A stretch of 64,000 bases of DNA from Bifidobacterium bohemicum DSM 22767 (GCF_000741525.1 NZ_JGYP01000002.1:434001-498000); one strand, 5' to 3'. Positions 48,146 to 58,062 are shown, numbered from the stretch's first letter. Notes: a model not told the origin generated them from the letters alone. Made by a program: numbers and translations.

Positions 48146-48238
48146 GCAAAGACGACGGCAACAACGGCGAGAAGCGCGCGGCGGAGCCATTCAATCGGAG
48201 CCTGGCCGCCGGTTTTCGGAAGAGCCGAGACCGTCGGC
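48146..48238. repeat. 93-bp direct repeat, copy 1 (LPKTG anchor region)
   Basis: 90 of 93 bases match the segment 62248-62340 in the same orientation. It covers the LPKTGG motif and the membrane helix of the two surface-protein pseudogenes. The sequences diverge on both sides. Confidence 0.9.
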
Positions 48239-50133
48239 ATCGTCATGTCAAACCTGGACGGCGCGGACACATTCGCGACGTCGGACACCGTCGCGCTCGC
48301 ATCGCCCTGCAGCAGCACGCCTCTCGGAACAGGCAAAGCGAACACGCCTGCCTCGTCCGCAGACGCACCTGCAGCCGGGCACGACGCCGACGGAGCCGGA
48401 GCTCCATCGATGACCGCTGCGCCGGACTCACACTTTAGCGTCGTCGCCGTTGTTGACGAACCGGCCGGCCGCGTCACCGTCACCGAGAACGACGACTCCC
48501 CCGCACGACCAGCCTCGTCCGCGGAACTGAACACCCAACCACGAACCATCTGCGCCTTGGGGTCGAACCGCAGCCGATCCACATTCCCTCCGCCCGTCGC
48601 AAAGACCGGCGCCACCACATCCACCATCATCCTGGTCGGGTACGTAGCCGACACCGCCAAATCCCCGTCGGCCGTGGTCGTCGGCCTCGCCTTGAACCGG
48701 TACTCGACACCGGAACCTGCTGGATCGTCAGATACAAACGACGACAACGGCACCATCGCGTACACGAACAAGGCGTACAAGACCCCGAATCAAGCGCGAT
48801 CCCAACCGGCACAACCGCCCTCACCACAACATTCGAACGCTCCGGGGTAACCGCCACTTTATCGCCATCGGCACCACCGACAGTTAACGAAGCCAGGTCA
48901 CCACCGCCACTCGAAACCGAACCGCTGACCTTCACCCCGGTCGTCCGACCATCGCCATCCACAACCGGTACCACACTCGACACCACCGGCACCGGCAACG
49001 GCTTCCACACCGCATACCACGTCACATCATCGGCTTTTGGCACATCGACAGCTTCCAAGTTCCACGTCGAACCCGGCGCATACACCTTCGAGGAACCATC
49101 CGACGCGAGGCTCCAACCCGCCAGCCGATACCCCGCACGAGTCACGCCACCGGCAGCAAACCCCATATCCGACCAACCCAGATGTTCACCACCTGTCGCC
49201 GAATCGAATGCGTCAATTGCGTTCTTGTCGAACGAAACCGTATAAGGGCGTCCGCACCATGTTGCTGTTGCAGATGCGGGAAGGCCATCCGTAAGCGGAA
49301 TCCCTGACCACCCATTTTCAGAATGCCATCCGAAGTTTTCCCAGCGCCCTGTAGGTGAAGCCCGGTTTTGAATGCATTGCCCGACAGAGCAACACCTGCT
49401 TTCATCTTTAAGAAGCGAAGAGAATTTGAATCACTGCCGAAGCAATAACTCATTTCAGCTGCACCGGGAATCGTCCATGTGCTCAAATTTAATGTTGCCA
49501 AAGATGGCATATCCGCGAACATTCCCCGAAAAGTCGAAATATGAGAGATGTCCCAGAACTCTATTTCCGGAATCACCGATAACTTTGTATCTGAAATGAA
49601 CATATTTACCACACGCGAAACACCCGACATATTCCAAGTGTCTAGTCCTATTAAAGTCTCCAAAGATGGATTGTGACCTACCAATTGTGTCAAATTTTTG
49701 ACATTGACCATTTTCCGTTGCCGACACTAAGCCCGGACCGTTGAAAGATTTCATAGCAGGCATATTGTCAAACCAGTTATACAGTGATGTGCAACCCGGT
49801 TTGATGTGGATGCTACTTACCACCAATAAAATAATTTGTGTGCTATATGTTCGCCAAGGTAAATTAGCAGCATCGTAATCGGCCGGTACCGAACCCTTAG
49901 TAATGGTAAAAGCGCAATCCGACGAAATACTCCAATTCATATATCCTCAGAAGGACCACCATAGCTTGAACCAAACCAACTATCATTCCTTGCGTTGCAG
50001 AAGGCCTGAGCACCTAATCCTGACGCATTGTCACCATTTGTTGAAATTTGAGTGGCCGGTATTTCTCGCTTATCATACGGTTTCAAATTATCTAGAGGTG
50101 CTTGAATGGCGCCGGAATCTACCGAGGGAATAA

Positions 50134-50143
50134 CCCCCCCCCC
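50134..50143. repeat. 10-C tract (poly-G on the coding strand) in surface-protein copy 1
   Basis: Ten consecutive C residues inside the 5' coding part of the surface-protein pseudogene. As written the frame stops shortly after (FPR, then TAG); an 11-base tract would keep it open, so this is a possible slippage site. Confidence 0.85.
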
Positions 50144-50439
50144 GGAACTTTATTGTCATTCTGAGAATGCGTACCGGATACCGCTGTCGATGCGGCATTC
50201 ACAGTATCGGCGAAATCACCGACTTCGGCGGCGTTCGCGCAGCCTGAGACCGACAACGCAACGACGGCCAAAAACGCCGGCACCACCCGCGCGAATCCGC
50301 CACGTCGTTTCATAATGCCCAGCCCCGCCTTCGAAAACCTAAATGCCCAATCAATCAATAACTCATCTTAAAAACGCGCATGACATCAACACATACCCGT
50401 CGCAGGAAACAATAAACCCTCCGATGACGCGTGAAGGAA

Positions 50440-50772
50440 TCAGGCCTTTGCAGGGCGTAACAGCACAATCGCAAAGTTCGCGCCGAGCTCACGCAAGGCC
50501 GACAAAACTGTACGGAACGATGGGTTGCGTCAGGCTTCAAAGACCTGTACACGCTGATCCGTTTCATTTTCGTGCGTTCGGCGATATCCGACATCTTTTT
50601 CTCCGTTCGAGCGGCATCGAAAACCGTGGAAAGAAAATAGTCAGCGGACCTCACTGTCATCATCCATACTGCCGCCCTCACGCATCGAAGTTTCAAGGAA
50701 TTCGGTGACATCCTGTTCGCTGGTCAGGCATTTCGCATCACCCCACTTATTAGGTTGGATTTTATCGTTCAT
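50440..50772 (-). pseudogene. HigA-like addiction-module antitoxin, frameshifted
   Basis: From ATG at 50772 (MNDKIQPNKWGDAKCLTSEQ) with AAGGAAC upstream. A family-like start DVTEFLETSMREGGSMDD runs into a TGA. The adjacent frame continues with FDAARTEKKMSDIAERTKMK and RISVYRSLKPDATHR, the HTH of putative addiction-module antidotes. A third frame supplies the usual end TVLSALRELGANFAIVLLRP. Two frameshifts therefore separate the parts. It lies downstream of a toxin remnant, in HigBA order. Confidence 0.65.
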
Positions 50773-50852
50773 CATAAGTTCCTTTGGTTTATTCACGGAT
50801 ATTCAAAACATCTATTCGCGAATTAGGATCTCTGGCGTCTGATATCTCTTTG

Positions 50853-51070
50853 CTAACCGCCGTTATCGCCAGCAGCAAGTACCACCACAATCACATTTCC
50901 CCTACGCGCGAAGTAGACACTGTAGCCAGAGCCGATATCAAAGCGCCGTTCAAACACTCCACTTCCCACAGGTTTGATACCGCCGACCAACTCATGACTC
51001 GGTTCATCCACGCGACGGCACTTGCCTTGGCACATGCGTCACACAACTTCACCAATCACCTGTCGGATTA
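50853..51070 (-). pseudogene. HigB/RelE-like addiction-module toxin remnant
   Basis: The frame contains KPVGSGVFERRFDIGSGYSV, then YFARRGNVIVVVLAAGDNGG, a TAG stop, and QRDI, matching the family core (GVxExRxxxGPGYRVYF, LLxGGDKxxQxxDI). The TAG sits where Gln is usual. Upstream there is another in-frame stop, and the N-terminus is lost. No intact start. Confidence 0.6.
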
Positions 51071-51179
51071 ATCCTTTGTTACTACTTCCATAACAAAAAT
51101 TGCAATATAAATACGACAAACATACAAATCGTTATAGCCTCAAACATTGAGATCCGCTCATTTGCACCTATGAGTTCGG

Positions 51180-51431
51180 TTTCCCAAATAGATATCACCG
51201 CAATGCGATGGCGCACGACGACGGAGACAGGAGACAACGACCGTAACCAGCGCAGCGGCGAGGGCGACAAAGACCGTCAGAGGCGACGAGCGAGCTGGGA
51301 ACGCCAGCTGCGCCCGTCATCGGCGGAGCGGTTAGAGGGAGTTCGAACCGCACCAGGGCGCGGAAAGAGTTTACGCCTTGCGAGCTGTTCCCCGCGGCAT
51401 CGTTCACGATTATCTTGGAATAACCCGCCAA
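51180..51431 (-). pseudogene. Remnant of a sortase-anchored surface protein C-terminus
   Basis: FELPLTAPPMTGAAG followed, in a different frame, by LTVFVALAAALVTVVVSCLR and RR resembles an LPXTG anchor with membrane helix and basic tail, broken by a frameshift near 51295. The upstream IIVNDAAGNSSQGVN also looks like an exported domain. Weak call, by pattern only. Confidence 0.35.
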
Positions 51432-51903
51432 CCCGACCCACGAATAGCAAAAACCATAATTCAGTAAATTACTATTCCACTATTTGCAACGATGATCGCA
51501 ATACTTCAAGAGCGCGAACCAGATGCAGCCCAGTTGCGCCCGCCCGAAACTACCTTGCCATCAAGCTGGTCGTCTTCGCGGACATGGATTGAACAGCGGA
51601 GAGTTTGCAGAAAACACCCAGAATTCGCCCTAATAAAAGTTAATAAATAGAATGCATACGAACATCTTGCCCGTATCTCATAAGAAAAGCAGATTCTAAA
51701 ACTTCTGTGTTATAACAGCGGTCCCATAACCGGGCACGTGCAGACAATCGCCGAGGAACACAAACAGAGCGAAAGCTGGCACCATGAAACACAGAGGATC
51801 CACTCTCGCTTCCTTGCCCATCCCCTTAAAAGACAGGCGATAGCTTAGGTATGCAGAACATCAGGATGTTGGCATCCAAGCTGCAGAGACGAACCGCCCC
51901 ACG
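51432..51903. other. About 470 bp without a supported gene
   Basis: A/T-richer than the surroundings. Contains a small palindrome CTGTGTTATAACAG near 51703-51716. No coding signal recognised. Confidence 0.4.
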
Positions 51904-51940
51904 CAAAAGAGCGGCTGAAGCTACGTCGGTTCCAGCCGCC
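51904..51940 (-). terminator. Rho-independent terminator of the enolase-superfamily gene
   Basis: On the minus strand GCGGCTG, a 15-nt loop, CAGCCGC, then TCTTTT, about 20 bp past the stop of the gene at 51960. Confidence 0.75.
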
Positions 51941-51959
51941 TCAGTATCAACCGGTCGCG

Positions 51960-53150
51960 TCAGTACGAAGCGCGCACAGTGAAGCCCCGCATATCTTCCT
52001 TGGTGATATAACGAACGCTTTGGAGTGTGCCGTTAGAAGCAAGCTTATCGACATCCAGACGGGACGGAAGGCCTTCGATATCAGGCAGCCAAAGCTTGCC
52101 GTCTTTTTCAGTGGGATGCACCGAAAGGCACTCTTCCATCGGCAGCATCATCGGCTCGTGGTTCTCAAGCCTCTCATTTTCGTCATAGAGCGCGCCGAAG
52201 GCCGCGTTGAACCATACGGTTCCACCCGACGAGAAGCGTAGTCCCTTGGAGCGGGCAAGGTCACGAATACGAATCAAATCACTCATGCTAGTCATTCGTC
52301 CGACCAACGGCATCAGATGCCCCACTCCCTTCTCCGCGTAAGTCTCGAAGGCGAACGAATTACGCATGGACTCACCGAAACCAACCATCATGCCCATTTC
52401 GTCGCAGGCTTCACAGACCTCCTTGATGCCATTCATGTCGTGCGAATGGATTGGCTCCTCGAACCAAGCAGGATGATAAGGCTCGACAAGATGGGCAAAC
52501 TTGATTGCATCTTCGACGCTGAAGACCTGATTGGCGTCGACTGCGATTTCGATATCGTCACCGACAGCTTCGCGGACCTTGCGCATACGCCTAATGTCAC
52601 GATCCATGTCGCGACCCCAGTCGCTGCCTACCTTGAACTTGACGGTGGTATAACCCTCCTCGACGTAGCGGGTCATATCAGAGACGATATCGTCGTCGTC
52701 GCTCAAAAGAGAACCGCCACCCTTGTAAGAGGCCGCCCAATCTTTCTTGGCGCCAAGGAAGCGGTGCAACGGCTGATGACGACGACGAGCCATCAAGTCA
52801 AGCATGACAAGATCGAACGTGCCCAGGTCGCAGATCTGTCCGCTCTGGAAACCAAAGTTGCGCAGCTTCCAATACAGATAGTGATACCACTCTTGGTATG
52901 TCTTCTTCTCGCCGGTGAGCACCAAAGGCAGAATGTTGTCAATCATGCCCCTTGAGCAGAAGGCCTCGCCACAGTTGCCATCATCGTCGTAAATGCGAAT
53001 CCATCCCTGCAACGGCACATAGCTGCCGAAACCACCCGTCGCATCGCGCCAAGGTTTCTTGACAGGCACGGGATTGAGGTTATAATAAACAGCTTTCGAG
53101 AATGAAAGCTCCTCATTAACGTCGATATCGAATTTGCAATCAAGCATCAT
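51960..53150 (-). CDS. Enolase-superfamily (mandelate racemase/muconate lactonizing type) sugar-diacid dehydratase candidate
   Basis: 396 residues from ATG at 53150 (MMLDCKFDIDV) with AAAGGGG upstream; a longer frame from 53177 would overlap the promoter. The barrel motifs are TVKFKVGSD (Lys171 and Lys173), AVDANQ (Asp205), WFEEPI (Glu232) and FGES (Glu260), which supply the catalytic lysines and metal ligands. The usual second-face base is missing: the last strands read LRFSSGGTVWFN without the expected His, and no Lys stands in its place. It has its own promoter and terminator beside the glucarate genes, so a second diacid dehydratase (for example galactarate type) or epimerase is the best guess. 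Substrate not proven. Confidence 0.75.
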   Translation of the reverse strand: MMLDCKFDIDVNEELSFSKAVYYNLNPVPVKKPWRDATGGFGSYVPLQGWIRIYDDDGNCGEAFCSRGMIDNILPLVLTGEKKTYQEWYHYLYWKLRNFGFQSGQICDLGTFDLVMLDLMARRRHQPLHRFLGAKKDWAASYKGGGSLLSDDDDIVSDMTRYVEEGYTTVKFKVGSDWGRDMDRDIRRMRKVREAVGDDIEIAVDANQVFSVEDAIKFAHLVEPYHPAWFEEPIHSHDMNGIKEVCEACDEMGMMVGFGESMRNSFAFETYAEKGVGHLMPLVGRMTSMSDLIRIRDLARSKGLRFSSGGTVWFNAAFGALYDENERLENHEPMMLPMEECLSVHPTEKDGKLWLPDIEGLPSRLDVDKLASNGTLQSVRYITKEDMRGFTVRASY

Positions 53151-53178
53151 TACCCCTTTATAATTATACTCGCTCATT

Positions 53179-53207
53179 TATTTATCACTTCGATTTGGTT
53201 TCGTCAA
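53179..53207 (-). promoter_or_regulatory. Promoter of the enolase-superfamily gene
   Basis: On the minus strand TTGACG (53202-53207), 17 bp, TAAATA (53179-53184), 29 bp upstream of the chosen start. Confidence 0.65.
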
Positions 53208-53462
53208 GAACAATTAAAGTCTCATCTCAACTTTGAGAGGGCCAGACCGTCATGACACCGGCCTGGCACGATAATCAGTCCCGACGACGCCACCATACAT
53301 CAACCACGCGCATCCGACCTAGGCTTTCAGTAATCTCAGCCACGGCCGACGCTGACACCGCTTGCTCCTCCTTCTAGACAGAGACAACTTATGGATCGGG
53401 AGCAGATGGCCTGGCCAAGGCCAGACCACCAACCCAAAAGATAGTTCGCTGAAGGCCTTCGA

Positions 53463-54353
53463 TCAGTCCGCCTGCAGCTTCATGTCGTTGATCATCTCAT
53501 ACCATTCGGCAATGGCGCTATGATCCTCCTTCTCGTGGCCGTGAGCCTTAAGTGACTGCATAATCTCCATGGCCAGCGAACTGAACGGTGCGGAGACGTT
53601 GATGCTGTGCGAGGTGTCCATCACGTTCTGCAGATCCTTGATATGCAGCTCGATGCGGAAGCCGGGATCGAAATTGCCGGAGAAGATCTTCTCCGACTTC
53701 TGATCCATCACCACGCTGCCCGCCAAACCGCTGCGAATGGCCTGATAAACGCGTTCAGGGTCAACGCCGGCCTTCTTGGCAAGGGAATACGCCTCCGAAA
53801 TGCCGGCGATATTGATCGCGACAATCATTTGGTTGGCAAGCTTGGTAATGTTGCCTGCACCGACCTCTCCCACGAGGGTGACCGTGGAAGCCATCGTTTT
53901 GAGCAACGGTTCGAACTTCTTGAACACGTCTTCCTTGCCGCCCACCATCACTGCGATAGTGCCGTCAACGGCCTTGGGCTCGCCGCCGGAGACCGGGGCA
54001 TCCATGAAATCCACACCCATTTCGGAAAGACGCTTATCAAAATCTCGGCTGGCCAACGGCGCAATCGAACTCATGTCGATGACGGCCTTGCCCTCGCTCA
54101 ATCCCTCGGCGATACCGTCTTCATCGAACAGCGCACTTTCCACGTTCGGGGAATTCGGCAGCATCGTAATAACCACATCAGTACGTTGGGCGACATCCTT
54201 ACCGCTTTTGCCCTCTTCACCGCCGGCCTGCACAATGGCCTGCATCGGCGCCGTGTTGCGGTCATAAGCAACGACAGGATAACCCGCCTTGATGACGTTC
54301 AGCGCCATCGGCTTGCCCATGATCCCCAATCCCACAAATCCGACCTTCATCAT
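53463..54353 (-). CDS. garR: 2-hydroxy-3-oxopropionate (tartronate semialdehyde) reductase
   Basis: 296 residues from ATG at 54353 with AAAGGA upstream. The N-terminal Rossmann motif is VGFVGLGIMGKPMALN. The substrate-binding segment DAPVSGGEPKAVDGTIAVMV and the catalytic-Lys segment GAGNITKLANQMIVA are typical of the beta-hydroxyacid dehydrogenase family. It reduces tartronate semialdehyde to D-glycerate with NAD(P)H. It stands between the glycerate kinase gene (upstream) and the enolase-superfamily gene, which supports this assignment over 3-hydroxyisobutyrate dehydrogenase. Confidence 0.9.
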   Translation of the reverse strand: MMKVGFVGLGIMGKPMALNVIKAGYPVVAYDRNTAPMQAIVQAGGEEGKSGKDVAQRTDVVITMLPNSPNVESALFDEDGIAEGLSEGKAVIDMSSIAPLASRDFDKRLSEMGVDFMDAPVSGGEPKAVDGTIAVMVGGKEDVFKKFEPLLKTMASTVTLVGEVGAGNITKLANQMIVAINIAGISEAYSLAKKAGVDPERVYQAIRSGLAGSVVMDQKSEKIFSGNFDPGFRIELHIKDLQNVMDTSHSINVSAPFSSLAMEIMQSLKAHGHEKEDHSAIAEWYEMINDMKLQAD

Positions 54354-54447
54354 ATTGTTTCCTTTCTATAGTGATATATTCACGTTTCATTTCGCCCCAT
54401 ATGGTCAAAGGCATGCATAAGCCTCGGGAGTCCTTACCCGTCCGGAG

Positions 54448-55605
54448 CTAAGCGCCATCGGCTTTTTCACGCCTACCGAGCATGAAGGCCCGCATCGCGG
54501 TCTCGGCGGCCGCCGGGATGGTGGTCGAGACTTTTTGTATGCACTGTTCGAGGCTCATGGGTTCATTGACGCAAGACAATACCAAGTCGACACCCTGCTC
54601 GTAGACATCTCCCAAGTCGTCGGCCCGGCTTCCCACGACGGCAATCACCGGAACCGAATGCCGCTTGGCACGAAGCGCTACACCCACAGGTGCCTTACCA
54701 TTGACGGACTGCGAATCCATGCGCCCCTCGCCGGTAATTACCAAATCGACATCGTCCATCACGTTCTCAAGGCCGATCATATCGAGAACGGTGTCAATGC
54801 CGCTACTGATCCTAGCGTTGAGGAATGCCGCCAAGGCTGCCCCCAATCCGCCGGCGGCGCCCGATCCCGGAATCCCCGTCACATCACGACCCGACACCTG
54901 AGACAGCAGAACCGCATAATCAGCCATCCAACCGTCGAACCTATGCAATTCTTTAGCCCCTATCCCCTTTTGCGGGCCATAGACTTCAACCGCCCCGTCC
55001 GGGCCGGTCAATGGGTTCGAAACATCAGTCAACGCAGAAAAATCAGTCGCGGCAACACGAGGATCCAAACCGGCGATATCGATGGACGCCAGATGCTCCA
55101 ATCCCGCCAGCCCACATGGCACGTCCTGGTCATTTCCGTCAAGAAAGCGCACACCTAATGCCTTGGCCATGCCGGCACCGCCATCGCTGGTGGCGCTGCC
55201 CCCCAAACCGATGCATATATGGGCGGCACCAGCATCCAAAGCGTCCAGAATGATCTGACCAACTCCATATGTCGAAGCGTTCAAGGCATTGTGAGGGTTC
55301 TGTTCAATCAATGTAATACCACTGGCCTGCGCCATCTCGATAATCGCCACGTCTCCGCACAGGGCATACCCCGCATCGACGGCGGATCCCAGCGGACCTC
55401 GCACGGACACATGACGGAGGGTGCCCCCACGCGCCGCCATGACGGCGTCGACTGTGCCCTCCCCACCATCGGCGATAGGATACTTCAACACGCTGCAATC
55501 AGGAACGACCCGACGCACCCCAAGTTCAAGCAAGTTCTCCACCTCGGTGCTCGAGGCCGACCCTTTGAACGAATCCGCCGCCAACAAGACCGAACAGTTT
55601 CCCAT
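54448..55605 (-). CDS. garK: Glycerate kinase
   Basis: 385 residues from ATG at 55605 (MGNCSVLLAADSFKGSAS) with GGAAGGGGG upstream. Family motifs: LLAADSFKGSASSTEV, PIADGGEGTVDA, GLGGSATSDGGAGMAKALG, GSGAAGGLGAALAAF and TGEGRMDSQS. It phosphorylates D-glycerate to 2-phosphoglycerate (class II glycerate kinase fold), feeding lower glycolysis. Part of the sugar-diacid run together with garR and the DapA-family gene. Confidence 0.93.
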   Translation of the reverse strand: MGNCSVLLAADSFKGSASSTEVENLLELGVRRVVPDCSVLKYPIADGGEGTVDAVMAARGGTLRHVSVRGPLGSAVDAGYALCGDVAIIEMAQASGITLIEQNPHNALNASTYGVGQIILDALDAGAAHICIGLGGSATSDGGAGMAKALGVRFLDGNDQDVPCGLAGLEHLASIDIAGLDPRVAATDFSALTDVSNPLTGPDGAVEVYGPQKGIGAKELHRFDGWMADYAVLLSQVSGRDVTGIPGSGAAGGLGAALAAFLNARISSGIDTVLDMIGLENVMDDVDLVITGEGRMDSQSVNGKAPVGVALRAKRHSVPVIAVVGSRADDLGDVYEQGVDLVLSCVNEPMSLEQCIQKVSTTIPAAAETAMRAFMLGRREKADGA

Positions 55606-55679
55606 GGCGAACCCCCTTCCTCCGACGAACCGATCTGTCATATCTCTACACTAATCCCGATGCCACCGCACGATGACAC

Positions 55680-56585
55680 TCAGCTCAGGTAACCTGCCTC
55701 CCTCATCGCCTTCTTCATACCTTCCAGGGCCTCTCCGGTGGCGGCCTCAGTCGGCAGAATCGAAGGACCGACATCCATGCCCATCAGATTCGCCATATCC
55801 TTTGTAGGCGAGGGGAAGCTCGCCGCGTCCTGCGAATTGCGAATGGGATTGAGCTTGAACTGATCCTCGAGGGAGCCACGGTAGTCCCCGGAGACGAACC
55901 TGTCGTAAATGCCGCAGACCAAGTCCGGGTAGATGTTCGCGGTGGAGCATACCGCACCAGCACTTCCGACACACAAGCTCGGATAGACTATGGTGTCCTT
56001 ACCTGCGAAGACCGCAAAGTCCACATCACGCGTCTGACGCACCAGTTCCTCAATATTGGTTACATTGCCGCTGGAGTCCTTGACACCAACAATATTGTCA
56101 CAATCGTGCGCCAGCCGCACCATGATGCTGATAGGCACCGGATAGCCTGCTCGACCAGGGTTATTATAGATGAACATCGGCTGCGGGGCAATGGCGCTGG
56201 CAATCGCCGAATAATGATGGTACAACGCCTCGGCGGTGGGCTCGATAAACATCGGCTGTAGGACGGAGACTGCGGCCACGCCCAACTCCGTGGCTCGCTT
56301 TGCCAGCTCGATCGCCTTGCTGGTGCGGATATGACCCACACCGAACATAACGGGGACTCGGCCCGCGGCCTCATCCTTGATGACTCTAGTCGCCTCAAGC
56401 ATCTCGTCGTCGCCAAACATGTAGAACTCTGAATTGCTGCCGAAAGCCAGGATGCCGTCGACGCCATGCTCAATGACATAGTCGACCTGCTTACGCAGCT
56501 TGGCCTCGTCGATTCGTTCCCGGTTGTCCACAGGAGTCAAAATCGGCACGAAAATACCTTTGAACTCATCATGAGATCCACCCAT
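55680..56585 (-). CDS. DapA-family lyase, probable 5-keto-4-deoxyglucarate aldolase (or dehydratase)
   Basis: 301 residues from ATG at 56585 with AAAGGA upstream. It has the TIM-barrel aldolase pattern of the dihydrodipicolinate synthase family: GSNSEFYMFGDDEM (the GxTGE-like motif as GSNSE), Tyr140 in FIYNNPGR, and the Schiff-base Lys169 in VGVKDSSGNV. It is clearly not lysine biosynthesis by context, lying between glucarate dehydratase and glycerate kinase. In this family some members dehydrate 5-keto-4-deoxyglucarate and others cleave keto-deoxy sugar acids. The presence of garR and garK, and no semialdehyde dehydrogenase, favours cleavage to pyruvate and tartronate semialdehyde. Specificity is inferred. 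Confidence 0.8.
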   Translation of the reverse strand: MGGSHDEFKGIFVPILTPVDNRERIDEAKLRKQVDYVIEHGVDGILAFGSNSEFYMFGDDEMLEATRVIKDEAAGRVPVMFGVGHIRTSKAIELAKRATELGVAAVSVLQPMFIEPTAEALYHHYSAIASAIAPQPMFIYNNPGRAGYPVPISIMVRLAHDCDNIVGVKDSSGNVTNIEELVRQTRDVDFAVFAGKDTIVYPSLCVGSAGAVCSTANIYPDLVCGIYDRFVSGDYRGSLEDQFKLNPIRNSQDAASFPSPTKDMANLMGMDVGPSILPTEAATGEALEGMKKAMREAGYLS

Positions 56586-56716
56586 GCCCTATAATCCTTT
56601 CATCGCTCATTGGCTCGTCTGACTGCCAATGTCTTGTCTATTTGCATGTCACAGTGTGAACCGAAACCCCTTGCCGTGACTATCGCCCATACCATGGAAT
56701 CGTTGAATTACGCGCC

Positions 56717-58062
56717 TCAACGCACCATGGCCGGACGGTGCGGGTCGAAGGTCCAGCCGGGGATGAGGTACTGCATGCTTTTCGCATCATCGCGGGTTCC
56801 GCAATTGTTGTCGACATAGAGCGCTTGTGAGCCTTGTCAATCGCCTCCCGATCGATCTCGATGCCCAGACCGGGAACGTCACGGCGCACCTCGATCTCAC
56901 CATTCTCGATCTTCGGCGGGTTCTTGGTCAGGTATTGGCCGTCCTGCCAGATGTAGTGGGTGTCGCACGCATTGAGCCGCCCGGGGGCCGCGGCGGCGGA
57001 CTGCGCCACCATCGCCAGCGAGATGTCGAAGTGGTTGTTGGAATGCACACCCCACGTCAGATCCATATCATGACAGAGCTGAGCGACGCGCACGCAACCC
57101 TCCATGGTCCAGAAGTGCGGGTCGGCCAACGGAATGGTCACCGAATCCAGACGGATGGCGGCCTTCATCTCACGCCAATCCGTATCACACATATTCGTCG
57201 CCGTCGCCAAGCCGGTCTGGCGATGGAACTCCGCCATCGTCTCACGAGCCGAGAAACGACCTTCCGCGCCACACGGATCCTCCACATAAGTGAGCGTACC
57301 CGTCATATCCCCGCAGAGCTCGACCGCCTCCTTCAACGACCAACCCTGGTTGGGATCAAGGGTGATGCGGGCATCGGGGAACGCCTTCTTCAACGCCCTG
57401 ATGGCCTTGATCTCCTCCTTGCCCTCGAAGACACCGCCCTTAAGCTTGAAATCATGGAAGCCGTAACGCTCGGCCGTGGCCCTGGCCTGCGCCACGATGG
57501 CATCCGGATCAAGCGCCGGCTCACGCCGGATACGACCCCACTCATCGGAATCATCATCATCGTGCAGATACGGCAAATCCGTCTTGCGATAGTCACCCAC
57601 ATAGAACAGATAGCTCAGGAACCGCACACGGTCACGCACCTGACCCTCACCCAAAAGCGCAGCCACCGGCACCTCAAGATGCTTCCCAAGCAGGTCAAGC
57701 ATCGGCGTCTCAACGCCGGTAAGCACATTGGTGACCTTTTTGAAGATCATCGCATGCGCCGTCTCAATGTCGCCGGAACCCTGCGTTCCTGCCACTTGAC
57801 GCTCCAGCATGCCACGGCAATCCTGAACCACCGCCTTCCACTGCCCTATCGACTTACCTTCGACCAGCGGCACACACGATTCCAGTCTGCGGGTTATGAC
57901 CTTGCCACCTGGCACCTCAGCCACGCCAGTATAGCCTTCGCTATCGGTCATTACTACGATATTCCGCGTGAAGAATGGCTCATGCGCTCCAGCTAGATTC
58001 AGCAACATGCTGTCGTAGCCTGCGACGGGCACCACCTCCATGCGTTCGATTGTAGGCACCAC
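56717..58062 (-). pseudogene. gudD: Glucarate dehydratase, frameshifted near the C-terminus
   Basis: The start chosen is GTG at 58062 (VVPTIERMEVVPVAGYDSML) with GGAGG five bases before; a longer frame opens at 58095. Enolase-superfamily motifs: FKLKGGVFEGKEE, ITLDPNQGWS, YVEDPCGAEG, ATNMCDTDW and WGVHSNNHFD (catalytic His present). The frame leaves the family at IDKAHK near 56827. The other frame continues correctly as ALYVDNNCGTRDDA, SMQYLIPGWTFD and PHRPAMVR and stops at 56717. A one-base loss in the AAGCGC region explains it. As read, translation ends at 56680 with about 50 unrelated residues. Either a real lesion or an assembly error. First gene of the island after cdaR, transcribed divergently. 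Confidence 0.85.

Larger units (their letters stand above)
48097..50313 (-). pseudogene. BspA/InlB-type LPKTG-anchored surface protein, multiply frameshifted (copy 1)
   Basis: Starts at ATG 50313 with a signal peptide (MKRRGGFARVV, then AFLAVVALSVSGCANA). Parts in order: a linker; WSISSDCAFTITKG typical of the strand before BspA repeats; BspA/DUF285-like repeats (LDTWNMSGVSRVVNMF, FWDISHISTFRGMFADMPSL); a C-rich module TATWCGRPYTVSFDKNAID; an InlB-like segment (GYRLAGWSLASDG, VTWYAVWK); and a cell-wall anchor LPKTGG, hydrophobic helix and RR tail. The reading frame changes at a 10-C tract (50134-50143), near 49942, 49715, 49360 and 48793. With one more G in the tract the frame stays open for about 65 more codons. 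Not expressible as one protein. Confidence 0.75.

Noticed and set aside
53151..53177. Earlier ATG for the enolase-superfamily gene
   Set aside because: It directly abuts the -10 element; the ATG at 53150 has AAAGGGG upstream.
55680..56585. Lysine biosynthesis dapA
   Set aside because: Context is a diacid catabolic run, and the family includes several keto-deoxy sugar acid enzymes.
56827..57996. 389-codon plus-strand frame opposite gudD
   Set aside because: Arg/His/Leu-rich shadow of the dehydratase gene.
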